Of a DNA stretch of 64,000 nt, positions 51,175-62,800 are shown piece by piece; the stretch's first letter is position 1; the number at the start of each line of letters is the position of its first letter. The stretch is from Flavobacterium beibuense. GTDB taxonomy: Bacteria > Bacteroidota > Bacteroidia > Flavobacteriales > Flavobacteriaceae. Under the pieces are notes generated by a model. The model saw only the letters and a list, made by a program, of their open reading frames with translations. It did not search any database and was not told the origin of the DNA. The DNA lies in contig NZ_JUIW01000006.1 in the NCBI RefSeq assembly GCF_004151245.1, positions 246,367 through 310,366 on the forward strand, read 5' to 3'. The translations under genes and the position numbers were made by a program.

Positions 51175-54100
51175 ATGTTTAGCAAATTCATACACAGGCC
51201 TGTATTTGCGATTGTAATTTCGATTATGATTGTGTTTATGGGTACTCTGGCAATTAAACAATTGCCTACTTCGCAATTTCCGGATATTGCGCCTACAACA
51301 GTAAATATATTTATTGCTTATCCGGGTTCGAGTGCAGACGTTTTGGTTAAATCAACTCTTATTACGTTAGAGAATGCTATTAATGGTGTTCAGGACATGC
51401 GTTATATGGCAACGGATGCTACCAGTGCCGGTGAAGCTACTTTGAGAATTATTTTTGAACCGGGGACCGACCCCAATCAGGCCGTTATCCGGGTGAAGAC
51501 CCGGGTAGATCAGGTAATGCCGCTTTTGCCGGAACTGGTACAGCGTGAAGGGGTAGTTATTACTCCTATCCAGCCTAGTATGTTGATGTACGTTAACCTT
51601 TATGCAACGGGCAAAAACATGGACGAAAAGTTCCTGTATAACTATGCCAACGTTAAAATGCTTCCTGAAATTAACAGGATTAAAGGGGTTGCAAGATCAC
51701 AAATATTAGGTAGTAGGACTTATGCGATGCGTATTTGGTTAAATCCGGATCGTATGAGAGCCTATAATGTTTCTGTAGATGAGGTTATGGAAGCTTTGAG
51801 CGAACAAAGTATTGTTGGTCGTCCTGGACGTATAGGACAGAGTTCGGGTATACAGGCTCAGTCCTTAGAATATGTATTGACCTATAAGGGTAGATATAGT
51901 GAGCCGGAAGAATACAATAATGTAATTATCCGTGCCAATGCAGAAGGTGAGGCCATTCGCCTTAAAGATATAGGTAGGGCAGAGCTGGGTAGTGAGTTCT
52001 TTGATATTTACTCAAATCTTGACGGACACCCTTCAGCATCTATCGTATTAAAACAGAACTATGGTAGTAATGCCAACGACGTAATTAAAAACGTTAAGGA
52101 AAAACTAGAAGAGCTTAAAGAAAGTTTCCCTGAGGGACTTGACTATAAAATCAGTTACGACGTTTCTAAGTTTCTTGATGCGTCTATGGAACAGGTTATC
52201 CATACCTTAAGGGACGCGTTTATATTAGTTGCTCTTGTGGTATTTGTGTTCCTTGGAGACTGGCGATCTACGCTTATCCCTATATTAGCGGTACCGGTAT
52301 CGCTCGTGGGGGCGTTCTTTGTTATCCAGTTCTTCGGGATATCGATAAACCTTGTAACGTTATTTGCACTCGTACTGGCAATTGGTATCGTTGTGGATGA
52401 CGCGATTGTGGTTGTAGAGGCGGTACATGCCAAGTTTGATGAGTTTCCTAACATTACGCCATATAATGCGGTTAAAAAGGTATTAGGTGAAATTAGTGGT
52501 GCGGTAATAGCAATTACTGCGGTAATGGTATCGGTATTCATACCTATTTCATTCATGTCTGGTCCGGTAGGTACATTCTACAGGCAGTTCTCTATTACTA
52601 TGGCAAGTTCCATTGTAATTTCAGCATTAATCGCGCTTACGCTTACGCCGGTATTGTGTGCCATGTTACTTAAAAACCACCATGCACACCCTCATAAGAA
52701 AAACATTCTTACCAAATCGCTTGACAGCTTTAACCGAGGGTTTGATAAAATGACAGGTAAATATGTTGCCATACTTAAAAGGATGGTTAACAGAAGATTA
52801 CTTACATTCATCATATTACTGGCATTTTGTGCAGGTACGTTCTATGTAAACAAGATACTTCCTTCAGGATTTATACCAAGTGAGGACCAGGGTACTATTT
52901 ATGCGATTATCCAGACTCCTCCGGGATCTACACTGGAAACAACAAACCAGGTATCACAAAGATTACAGAAAATATGTGAGGATATAGACGGAGTAGAATC
53001 AGTATCATCTCTTGCAGGGTATGAGATTATGACCGAAGGTAGGGGCTCTAACGCAGGTACCTGTCTTATTAACCTAAAAGAATGGTCTGACAGGGAGCAT
53101 ACAGTTACCGAGATAATGGAAGAGCTTGAAGAGAAATCTAAAGGTTTAGGTGCCAAGATAGAGTTCTTTGAACCGCCGGCCATTCCAGGTTTCGGTTCAT
53201 CAGGAGGTTTCTCTATGCGTTTATTAGATAAAAACACTACAACAGATTATCAGGATTTTGATAAGATAAACAAAGAGTTCATGGAGAACTTAGGTAAGCG
53301 TAAAGAGTTAACGGGTTTGTTTACTTTCTTCGCGGCTAACTATCCACAATATGAGCTTATTGTAGACAACGACTTAGCAATGCAGAAAGGAGTTTCTATT
53401 GGTAAAGCAATGGAGAATCTTGATATCCTTATTGGTAGTACCTATGAGCAAGGGTTTATTAAATTCGGACGCTTCTTTAAAGTATATGTTCAGTCAGACC
53501 CTAAATACAGAAGACTTCCATCAGATGTACTTAACCTGTTCATTAAAAACGATCATGGCGAGATGGTTCCCTATTCGGCTTTCATGAAGCTTAAGAAAAC
53601 ACAGGGACCTAACGAGATTACACGTTATAACATGTACAACTCAGCAGCTATACAGGGTCTTCCTGCTAAAGGCTATACAACAGCAGATGCTATTCAGGCT
53701 GTTAGAGAAGTTGCTAAGGAAACATTACCAAAAGGATATGATATAGCATGGGAAGGTCTTTCCTTTGATGAGGCAAACAGAGGTAACGAATCTATTTACA
53801 TTTTCCTTATTGTATTAGCGTTTGTATACTTTGTACTTGCTGCACAGTATGAAAGTTTCATCATTCCGTTGGCGGTTGTATTCTCTTTACCGGTTGGTAT
53901 TTTCGGTTCATTCCTATTGCTTAAGATAATGGGACTTGAAAATAACATCTATGCACAAATTGGTCTAATCATGCTTGTGGGTCTGCTCGGTAAGAATGCT
54001 GTACTTATCGTTGAGTTTGCGGTACAGAAGCGGCACGAAGGCTTCACGCTGTATGATGCAGCGATTGAAGGGGCTAAAGTACGTTTCAGACCGATCCTTA

Positions 54101-54378
54101 TGACGTCGTTTGCATTTATCGCGGGTCTTATCCCGTTAATGATTGCTACAGGAGCAGGGGCTATAGGTAACAGGACACTGGGTTCGGCAGCATTAGGAGG
54201 TATGTTATTTGGTACCATCTTCGGTGTAATTATAGTACCTGGACTGTACTTTATTTTCGGCTCGATGGCTGATGGCAGAAAACTGATTAAATATGAGGAA
54301 GACAGTTCTTTATCAGAAGAATTTGTTCATCAGATAGATAAATTCCAAAACACAGATGAAACCGATGAAACTGAGTAA
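51175..54378 (+). CDS. RND efflux pump, hydrophobe/amphiphile exporter (AcrB/HAE1) family
   Basis: This 1067-residue inner membrane protein has 12 predicted helices and two large periplasmic domains. Family motifs are FIHRPVFAIVISIMIVFMGT at the start, QLPTSQFPDIAPTTV, the helix-4 proton relay LVLAIGIVVDDAIVVVEAVH with paired aspartates, and GLLGKNAVLIVEFA with the conserved lysine in helix 10. It exports drugs, detergents or similar compounds using the proton gradient. It lies between the adaptor and channel genes. Confidence 0.95.
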   Translation: MFSKFIHRPVFAIVISIMIVFMGTLAIKQLPTSQFPDIAPTTVNIFIAYPGSSADVLVKSTLITLENAINGVQDMRYMATDATSAGEATLRIIFEPGTDPNQAVIRVKTRVDQVMPLLPELVQREGVVITPIQPSMLMYVNLYATGKNMDEKFLYNYANVKMLPEINRIKGVARSQILGSRTYAMRIWLNPDRMRAYNVSVDEVMEALSEQSIVGRPGRIGQSSGIQAQSLEYVLTYKGRYSEPEEYNNVIIRANAEGEAIRLKDIGRAELGSEFFDIYSNLDGHPSASIVLKQNYGSNANDVIKNVKEKLEELKESFPEGLDYKISYDVSKFLDASMEQVIHTLRDAFILVALVVFVFLGDWRSTLIPILAVPVSLVGAFFVIQFFGISINLVTLFALVLAIGIVVDDAIVVVEAVHAKFDEFPNITPYNAVKKVLGEISGAVIAITAVMVSVFIPISFMSGPVGTFYRQFSITMASSIVISALIALTLTPVLCAMLLKNHHAHPHKKNILTKSLDSFNRGFDKMTGKYVAILKRMVNRRLLTFIILLAFCAGTFYVNKILPSGFIPSEDQGTIYAIIQTPPGSTLETTNQVSQRLQKICEDIDGVESVSSLAGYEIMTEGRGSNAGTCLINLKEWSDREHTVTEIMEELEEKSKGLGAKIEFFEPPAIPGFGSSGGFSMRLLDKNTTTDYQDFDKINKEFMENLGKRKELTGLFTFFAANYPQYELIVDNDLAMQKGVSIGKAMENLDILIGSTYEQGFIKFGRFFKVYVQSDPKYRRLPSDVLNLFIKNDHGEMVPYSAFMKLKKTQGPNEITRYNMYNSAAIQGLPAKGYTTADAIQAVREVAKETLPKGYDIAWEGLSFDEANRGNESIYIFLIVLAFVYFVLAAQYESFIIPLAVVFSLPVGIFGSFLLLKIMGLENNIYAQIGLIMLVGLLGKNAVLIVEFAVQKRHEGFTLYDAAIEGAKVRFRPILMTSFAFIAGLIPLMIATGAGAIGNRTLGSAALGGMLFGTIFGVIIVPGLYFIFGSMADGRKLIKYEEDSSLSEEFVHQIDKFQNTDETDETE

Positions 54379-54379
54379 T

Positions 54380-55816
54380 ATGTCTAAAATAAGAATGTAT
54401 AAATATGCAGGGGTAGCCTTAATTGTATTAAGTTTTACCGGTTGTAAGACACCTGCTTTGGTTCAAAGAACAGAAAATACTACAGTACTTGCGAATTATG
54501 AAAATGCTTCGCAGGATACTGTAAATGTGGCAACATTAACGTGGAAGGAATATTTTACCGACCCTTATCTTGACACATTGATTGAAACAGCACTAAAAAA
54601 TAACCAGGAGTTAAACATAACGCTTCAGGAGATAGAGATTGCCAAAAACGAGATTAGGGCAAGAAAAGGGGAGTATTTACCTTTTGTAGGCCTTAAAGGC
54701 GGAGCCGGTGTAGAAAAAGTAGGTAGGTATACAAGCCAGGGTGCTAATGATGCCAATACCGAAATTAAACCGGGAAAGGAATTTCCAGATCCGCTACCTG
54801 ATTTTATGGTAGGTGCTTATGCAAGCTGGGAAATAGATATTTGGGGTAAACTGCATAATGCTAAAAAAGCAGCAATAAGCAGGTACCTGTCTACAGTAGA
54901 AGGTAAAAACTTTATGGTTACTAACCTTATTGCTGAGATAGCTAATTCTTATTATGAGTTGCTTGCCCTTGATAATCAGCTTGAGATTGTAAATCAGAAT
55001 ATCGAGATACAGAGTAACGCACTAGAGATCGTTAAATTACAAAAGCAGGCTGCACGCACTACAGAACTTGCTGTACGCAAGTTTGAGGCTGAAGTTTTAA
55101 AAACAAGAAGCCTTCAGTACGACATTCAGCAGAGTATAGTTGAGACAGAAAACAGGATTAATTACCTGGCAGGTAGATTCCCACAGCATGTGGAAAGGGA
55201 TCATACTACTTTCGGAAGTATATTACCTACAACTGTTAAGGCAGGTATACCGTCTCAATTACTTGCAAATCGCCCGGATATTAAACAGGCTGAGTTTGAA
55301 CTTGCAGCTTCTAAGTTAGATGTAAAGGTTGCGAAGGCCAAATTCTATCCTTCACTGGGTATTACCGCAGGTATAGGTTATCAGGCATTTAATCCGTCTT
55401 ATTTAATTAAGACGCCTCAATCACTATTATACTCACTTGCGGGCGACTTAACAGCTCCTTTAATCAACAGAAATGCAATTAAAGCAGAGTATTACAGTGC
55501 TAACTCAAGACAGTTACAGGCTGTGTATGATTATGAGCGTACCATATTAAACGGTTATATAGAGGTGGCTAACCAGCTTTCTAAGATCAAAAATCTTGAA
55601 AAGAGTTATGATTTAAGATCACAACAGGTTGATGCACTAACTGAATCGATTAATATCTCAAATGACTTATTTAAATCGGCAAGAGCAGATTACATGGAAG
55701 TTTTACTAACCCAGCGTGATGCTCTTGAGTCGAGATTTGAACTTATAGAAACCAGGAAACAACAGCTTAATGCAGTAGTTAATATTTACAAAGCATTAGG
55801 TGGTGGCTGGAACTAA
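54380..55816 (+). CDS. Outer membrane efflux channel lipoprotein (TolC/OprM/NodT family)
   Basis: This 478-residue protein has a lipobox in VLSFTGC. It shows the duplicated OEP helical repeat, with ASWEIDIWGKLHNAKKAA in the first half and PSQLLANRPDIKQAEFEL in the second, typical of OprM. It forms the outer membrane exit duct of the pump. The ATG at 54380, one base after the pump stop, is chosen; upstream ATGs at 54356 and 54368 lie inside the pump gene. Two terminators follow. Confidence 0.9.
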   Translation: MSKIRMYKYAGVALIVLSFTGCKTPALVQRTENTTVLANYENASQDTVNVATLTWKEYFTDPYLDTLIETALKNNQELNITLQEIEIAKNEIRARKGEYLPFVGLKGGAGVEKVGRYTSQGANDANTEIKPGKEFPDPLPDFMVGAYASWEIDIWGKLHNAKKAAISRYLSTVEGKNFMVTNLIAEIANSYYELLALDNQLEIVNQNIEIQSNALEIVKLQKQAARTTELAVRKFEAEVLKTRSLQYDIQQSIVETENRINYLAGRFPQHVERDHTTFGSILPTTVKAGIPSQLLANRPDIKQAEFELAASKLDVKVAKAKFYPSLGITAGIGYQAFNPSYLIKTPQSLLYSLAGDLTAPLINRNAIKAEYYSANSRQLQAVYDYERTILNGYIEVANQLSKIKNLEKSYDLRSQQVDALTESINISNDLFKSARADYMEVLLTQRDALESRFELIETRKQQLNAVVNIYKALGGGWN

Positions 55817-55870
55817 AAATAAACTGTAGGCTTATTCTTCATAAGCTAATTAGGTTTGGTTAAGTTGGTA

Positions 55871-55906
55871 AACCCCTTCAAGGTAATTGCTTGAAGGGGT
55901 TTTATA
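55871..55906 (+). terminator. Terminator of the efflux operon
   Basis: Hairpin AACCCCTTCAAG...CTTGAAGGGGTT followed by TTATATTTG. Confidence 0.88.
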
Positions 55907-55916
55907 TTTGTAAAAT

Positions 55917-55946
55917 AAAAAAGCAGCCTTTCAGGCTGCTTTTTTT
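55917..55946. terminator. Bidirectional terminator, GCAGCC family
   Basis: A-tract, GCAGCCT-TTC-AGGCTGC stem and T-tract between convergent genes. The fourth member of the GCAGCC/GGCTGC family in this window. Confidence 0.88.
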
Positions 55947-55962
55947 GTACACTGATATAATG

Positions 55963-56823
55963 TTAGAAAAAAGCATATCTCAGCTTAATACCATAAGCTA
56001 TCAGGCGTACGTCTTTAGTGTAAGATGAATTGATTACTGAATTGTATTTTAAGTTTACAGGTATTTCATCAGAAGGATAATTAACTACGTTTTCTTCTTT
56101 ACTGTCGGCTATTGAGTTAAAACCATAGTCTAAGAACAGACCTATATAACATGAATTATGGTCACCTACATATTGCTTAACACCGCTCTCTAAAGTTCCT
56201 GACCACGCTATTTTGGTTTCAAGATCCTGTTTTCCCGGTCTTACTCCGGAGAAAGAACCAAAGCCCATAAACGTAGGTCCAAACAGTTCGGCATTATATT
56301 GCGGATAATAACCACTGGTTGATACCCTCTCTATAGTGGTTTCATATTCTCCTTTTATTGCAAAACCTGCCTTAGCTCCTACAGTAATATAAAAGTCAGT
56401 TATTCCGTCTCCGGTTTCAAACTGAACCGTTACCGGTATATTTACATAATGCAGTTTTTGGTTTTCTCTGTAACTCGTCATATTATACCTGAACTCAAAA
56501 GGATCGTTCTCAAAATCAACGGCATTATAGCTTCCGCTTGCAAAATCAAACCGTGCATTTGAATTATACGTCTGGTATTCGCCTCCAAGTCCTATACTCC
56601 AGTTATCATTCAGGAAATAGGAATATTTAAGCCCTAACTGAACACCATGCTCGTGATCTACCTGTCCGCCTTCAAGGTCGTAATATATGGATGAGAAAAC
56701 ACCTCCTGCATACATGGAAAACTCATGTTTTTCCTCCTGTGCATATATTTTAGTGAAGCCCGTAAGCGCTAAGGCCAACATAACCGACTTAACTGTAAAC
56801 TGTGAAAAATTATATTTCTTCAT
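55963..56823 (-). CDS. PorT/OmpA-like outer membrane beta-barrel protein
   Basis: This 286-residue protein starts at the ATG at 56823 (MKKYNFSQFTVKSVMLALAL), which gives a proper signal peptide ending IYAQ. An in-frame ATG at 56865 would lie in the terminator of the next gene. The mature part has regular amphipathic strands (HEFSMYAGGVFSSIYYDLEG, NWSIGLGGEYQTYNSNARF, ending KLRYAFF with a C-terminal phenylalanine), typical of the outer membrane beta-barrel family with PorT. It lies just downstream of the giant adhesin on the same strand but behind its terminator. Function unknown. Confidence 0.8.
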   Translation of the reverse strand: MKKYNFSQFTVKSVMLALALTGFTKIYAQEEKHEFSMYAGGVFSSIYYDLEGGQVDHEHGVQLGLKYSYFLNDNWSIGLGGEYQTYNSNARFDFASGSYNAVDFENDPFEFRYNMTSYRENQKLHYVNIPVTVQFETGDGITDFYITVGAKAGFAIKGEYETTIERVSTSGYYPQYNAELFGPTFMGFGSFSGVRPGKQDLETKIAWSGTLESGVKQYVGDHNSCYIGLFLDYGFNSIADSKEENVVNYPSDEIPVNLKYNSVINSSYTKDVRLIAYGIKLRYAFF

Positions 56824-56850
56824 GATATGTATTTTTTGTGTTGTACAATA

Positions 56851-56876
56851 TAAACCCCTGCCCACAGGCAGGGGGT
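56851..56876 (-). terminator. Terminator after the giant adhesin gene
   Basis: On the minus strand CCCCTGCC-TGTG-GGCAGGGG followed by TTTATATT. It lies between the adhesin stop and the PorT-like gene start. Confidence 0.8.
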
Positions 56877-56885
56877 GGTAGTGAT

Positions 56886-59800
56886 CTATCGTACAATTAC
56901 TTTAAATGTTTTACTGTAGTTAGCCGATTTTAACATTACTATATAAACAGCTTCTTCCATAGGAGCATCAATCTCGGTTATCCTTGATGAAGATTTTACT
57001 TCTTTTACAAGTGCACCGTTAAGCGTATAGACAGCAATAGTCATATTTTCAAGCTCAATTGCAGGTAAATCAGCCTCAATGGTAAGTTTTTGTCCGAAAG
57101 CAACAGGGTTAGGGTATAACCTTGCACTGTTAATATGCTGAAGGAAAATTTGTCCAAGACATGTTTGAAGTACCTCACCCTGAGCAGTAGTAACTTTTAC
57201 CATATATTCTGCATCAGGATCCAGCATATCACCAGAATTGTTACCGGCAGAGTAGTACTGTTCTGTACCTACAAGCTGACCGTTTCTGTACCATTCGTAA
57301 GCTGTAAATTCATAACCACCATTGTTTTGCGGGTTATTGTTTACTAATAGTACATTATCAAATTTCTGAACTACGATATCAGAGAAATCAAAGCGTCTTT
57401 CTACAGTTACGGTATATGTTTCTGTAGAAATTCCATCCTCAGATGTTACCGTTACCGTTGCAGTATAAATACCCGGCTGTGGTGTTTGTATAGTAAATGT
57501 ATGGCCCGGTTGTACAGTAGCACCTACCTCGGTTACTATTGTAACCTCTACTGAATCTGAATTATCTCCACAATCAATTAGGTGGTAAATGTTACTTTGA
57601 GGTGTATCATACGTTACATCGCCAACAACCATAGTGAATATTGATGCATCACTACTTTCAATAATAAGTGGTTGTTCAACTTCCTGAGCAGGCAGGTAAT
57701 TTTCGTTACCATCCTGATGAGCAGTGATTGTAATTTCACCGGATGTTAGTAAAGTTACCCATCCTGTTGAAGATACATTAGCAGCAGGATCTGGTGAAGT
57801 ATAGGTATAAGTATAGTATACTTCAAGTCCAGATGAGGCTGTAGCATCCAGTTGGAAATCTACATCAGTTTCAAGGTTTTTAACCGAAAGAGGATCAAAT
57901 GTGATTGTTTGCGGAGCCCTTTCGATTGTGATAGTAGCCGTTAAAGTAACAGGAGCACAGTTAAAGGCTTCCGGTTGCGGCATAACAACTGCAGTTACTG
58001 TATATATGCCTGCGTTTACAGCACCATTATCACTTCCTGTTTCCGGAGATGTTGTATAAGTAACCGTAGCTCCTACAGGAAGATTGTTTACGTTAATGCT
58101 TTGTACAGTTCCGTTATATACAAATTCAGCATCATCAAATGTTACAGCATTAAGAGGAGACTCTTCAACTGTTACAGTTTGTGTTTGAGATGTAGTGTTT
58201 CCATTACCATCATCATATGTCCATGTTATTACATAAGTACCTACTTCTGTATAATCTAATGGATCTGTAGTAGTAGCGTTAAGTACACCGGCACAGTTAT
58301 CTGTAGCAGTTGGAACCGGAATCTCATCACTCATTACACCACAGTAGTTAACTATCTCCGGTAGGTTAATTACATCGGCTACAGGAGCAGTAGTATCATC
58401 AACCACTACGGTTTGCGTTTGTGTGGTTGTATTTCCATTACCATCGTTGTAGATCCATGTAATAGTATATGTACCCTGAGCAGTGTAAGTAAGCGGATCT
58501 GTAGTTGTAGCTGTTACAGTACCGGCACAGTTATCGGTAGCTGTAGGAGCAGTAATCATACCTGCTGGCACATTACACTCTACAGTTACTGTTGGTAATG
58601 TAGCAACGTTAGCTACAGGGGCAGTAATATCATCTACTATCACAGTTTGTGTTTGTGTAGTTATATTTCCGTTACCGTCGTTGTACGTCCACGTTATTGT
58701 GTATGTACCCTGAGCAGTATAAGTAAATGGACTTGTAGTAGTACCCGTTATAGTTCCCACACAGTTGTCGGTAGCAGTAGGAGCAGTAATCATACCTGCC
58801 GGTACGCTGCATTCTACAGTTACTGTTGGTAGTGTAGTAACATCAGCTACAGGAGCAGTAATATCATCTACAATAACAGTTTGTGTTTGTGTAGAAGAGT
58901 TTCCGTTACCGTCGTTGTACGTCCACGTTATTGTGTATGTACCCTGAGCAGTATAAGTAAGCGGATCTGTAGTTGTAGCTGTTACGGTTCCCACACAGTT
59001 ATCGGTAGCAGTAGGAGCAGTAATCATACCTGCCGGTACGCTACATTCTACAGTTACAGTTGGTATTGTAGCTAAATCAGCTACAGGGGCAGTAATATCA
59101 TCTACTATAACAGTTTGTGTTTGTGTAGAAGAGTTTCCGTTACCGTCGTTATACGTCCATGTTATTGTATATGTACCCTGAGTAGTGTAAATAAGCGGAT
59201 CTGTAGTTGTACCCGTTAAAGTACCCACACAGTTATCGGTAGCAGTAGGAGCAGTAATCATACCTGCCGGTACGTTACATTCTACAGTTACTGTTGGTAG
59301 TGTGGCAACATCAGCTACAGGAGCAGTAACATCCGGAGTTGTTACTACAGTTACTGAATCGATTAATGTACATCCGTTGTCATCTGTTATGGTAACAGTA
59401 TACGTTCCGTCAGTAAGACCTACTAAAGAAGCTGTAGAAGCACCGTTAGACCATAAGTACTCGTAAGGAGCTGTACCACCTGTTACGGTTACTGTAGCAG
59501 TACCATCTGAACTACCGGGACAGCTAACATTAACTGAGTTGAATGATGCAGTAAGAGCATCCGGCTCGTCAATAGTTATAGTTTGATCAACTGTACATCC
59601 GTTATCGTCAGTAACAGTTAGGGTATATGTACCTGCAGTTAAGGTTGTAGGGTTCGCACCAACTACTCCTGAATCAGACCAGGAGTAGGAATAAGGTGCT
59701 ACACCTCCCGAAACTGTTGCAGTAGCCGACCCATTACTACCACCGTTACAGGTTACATTTGATGTTAATATTGTTAAGTTAAGACTTGTAGGTTCGTCAA

Positions 59801-62800
59801 TAGTTACCGAAGTATTAGCAGTACATCCGTTAGCATCGGTTACAGTTACATTATAAGTTCCGGCTTCAAGCCCTGCTACCGTAGCCGTAGTGGCGCCGTT
59901 AGACCATAGGTATTCATAAGAAGCGGTACCTCCGTTTGCTGTTACTGTTGCACTACCTGTAGCTGCACCATTACAAAGAATATTTGTTTGAGAACTTATC
60001 GAAGCAGAAAGCGCAGTAGGTTCATTAACCGTTACTGATGCAGTTGTTGTACATCCTTTAGCATCTGTTACGGTCACATCATAAGTACCAGCCGATAATC
60101 CGGTCATATCTTCAGTAGTAGCAGTATTACTCCATACAAAACCATAAGGAGCAGTACCCCCTGTTACGGTTAAGTCAATAGTACCGTTGCTACCGCCATT
60201 ACAGCTAACATTTGTAGCTACACCGCTTGCAGAAAGTACAGTAGGTTCGTTAATCGTTACCGATGCAGTTGCAGTACAACCGTTAGCATCTGTTACGGTC
60301 ACATCATAAGTACCAGCCGATAATCCGGTCATATCTTCTGTAGTTGCAGTGTTACTCCATACAAAAGTATAAGGAGCAGTACCACCTGTTACTGTTAAGT
60401 CTATAGTACCGTTGCTACCACCGTTACAGCTAACCGCCGTAGTTACACTAGAAGCAATAAGAGCATTAGGCTCAGTAACAGTTGCTGATGCAGTTGTTGT
60501 ACATCCGTTAGCATCTGTTACGGTCACATTATAAGTACCAGCTGATAATCCGGTCATATCTTCAGTAATAGCAGTATTACTCCATACAAAAGCATAAGGA
60601 GCAGTACCACCTGTTACTGTTAAATCAATTGTACCATTGCTACTGCCATTACAGCTAACATTTGTAGCTATAGCGCTGGCAGAAAGCGCAGTTGTTGGTT
60701 GAGTTATAGTTACCGAAGAGTTGGTTGTACATAAGTTAGCATCTGTTATTAAAACAGTATATGTACCTGCAGTAAGGCCTGTTGTCGTAGCAGTAGAAGC
60801 ACTGTTAGACCATAAATAAGTATAAGGAGCAGTACCACCTGTAACAGTTACTGTAGCGCTCCCTGTAGTACCACCATTACATGCAATATTAGTTTGTGAA
60901 CTGATATAAGCAGAAAGTACAGTAGGTTGCGTTATTGTTACTGATTTTGTTGTATTACATAAATTACCATCAGTTACTGTAACTGTGTAAGTACCTGCTG
61001 CAAGTCCTGATGCTGTAGCAGCATTACCACCAGTAGGAGCCCAGGAATAAGTATAAGGAGCAGTACCACCTGTAACAGTTACTGTAGCAGATCCGTTTGT
61101 ACCACCATTACAAGCAACATTTGTTTGAGATGAAATAGAAGCAGAAAGTGCTGTAGGTTGTGTTATTGTTACAGATGCAGTTGTTGTACAACCGTTAGCA
61201 TCGGTTACAGTTACATCATATGTTCCTGCAGCTAATCCTGTCATATCTTCTGTAGTTGCAGAGTTACTCCATACAAAAGCATAAGGAGCAGTACCACCTG
61301 TTACTGTTAAATCAATTGTACCATTGCTAACGCCATTACAGCTAACATTTGTAGCTACAGTACTGGCAGAAAGCGCAGTTGTTGGCTCAGTTATTGTTAC
61401 CGAAGTATTGGTTGTACATAAGTTACCATCAGTTACGGTAACTGTGTAAGTACCTGCTGCAAGCCCTGAGGCAGTAGCGGCATTACCACCTGCAGGAGCC
61501 CAAGAATAAGTATATGTTCCTGTACCACCTGTAACAGTTACCGTAGCGCTACCTGTAGCTCCGCCATTACAAGCCACATTTGTTTGAGATGAAATAGAAG
61601 CAGAAAGTACAGTAGGCTCGTTAACAGTTACTGATGCAGTTGCAGTACAACCGTTATCATCTGTTACGGTCACATCATAAGTACCAGCCGATAATCCTGT
61701 CATATCTTCTGTAATGGCAGTGTTACTCCATGCAAAAGTATAAGGAGTAGTACCACCTGTTACGGTTAAGTCAATAGTACCGTTACTACCTCCGTTACAG
61801 GAAACGTCGCTTGCTATATAAGAAATAGAAGGTGCAGGGTTTACTATAACATCTACTGTTTCCCTTGTTCCTGAAGGTATTAAGGTTTTGTAGTGTATAC
61901 GTCCATTAAAGGTACGAGGATTGTAAACAGCTCCGGTTCCCTGGGTAAATGGATATTCAAGACCAACACCAGTACTAACTGTTAATGTACCGTCAGAATA
62001 TGTACTTCCTCCATTTGAATAATTAAGAGATACCGCAGTTGTAGCCGAAGTGACATATATACTATAGGTTTGACCAGCCGGAATGCTAAGATTACCTACA
62101 GATATAGTAATGGGTGAACCTGTATAGGTAACGGTTGTACTACCTAATAATGTCCATGCATCAGGATTATTTTCAAATCCTGAATAAGTACCTGCTTTAT
62201 AGTATACCTCAATGGGGCAGCTTCCCATCGGGCTTATATCAAAACCTGTAATTACCTGATCAGAAGTAAAGATAACATCAAACATATTACCTCTATGGTT
62301 ATTACCTGATGCAAATGTAGTTTCAACTGTATTCTGAGGACCAAATCCGACTGCTTCTACATAATAGGTAGTATTTGCAGAGAGTACAGGAGTTGTATAT
62401 TCGTTTCCTGAAGCTATAGATGTTCCCGCCACAGGTACATCATACCATTCATATCCATCGGCTCCGGTAGCTGTTAATATTGCAGTAGTATTTTCACAGG
62501 TTTCATTTCCTGTAACCACAATAGGTATTGGTTGTGTAATAGTAACACTAGCTGTTGTAGTACAATTATTAGCATCTGTTATTACTACATTGTAAGTGCC
62601 TGCTGTAACACCGCTTATTGAAGCTGTAGTTGCAGAATTACTCCAAGCGTAAGTATAAGAAGATGTACCTCCGATTACATTTACCGTAGCAGCACCATCA
62701 CTACCACCATTTACACTAACGTTATTATCAACGATAGTACTAGCTGTAAGTTCCATAGGTTGGAAAACAATTCTCGAAGCAGTTGTAGTACATCCGTTAG

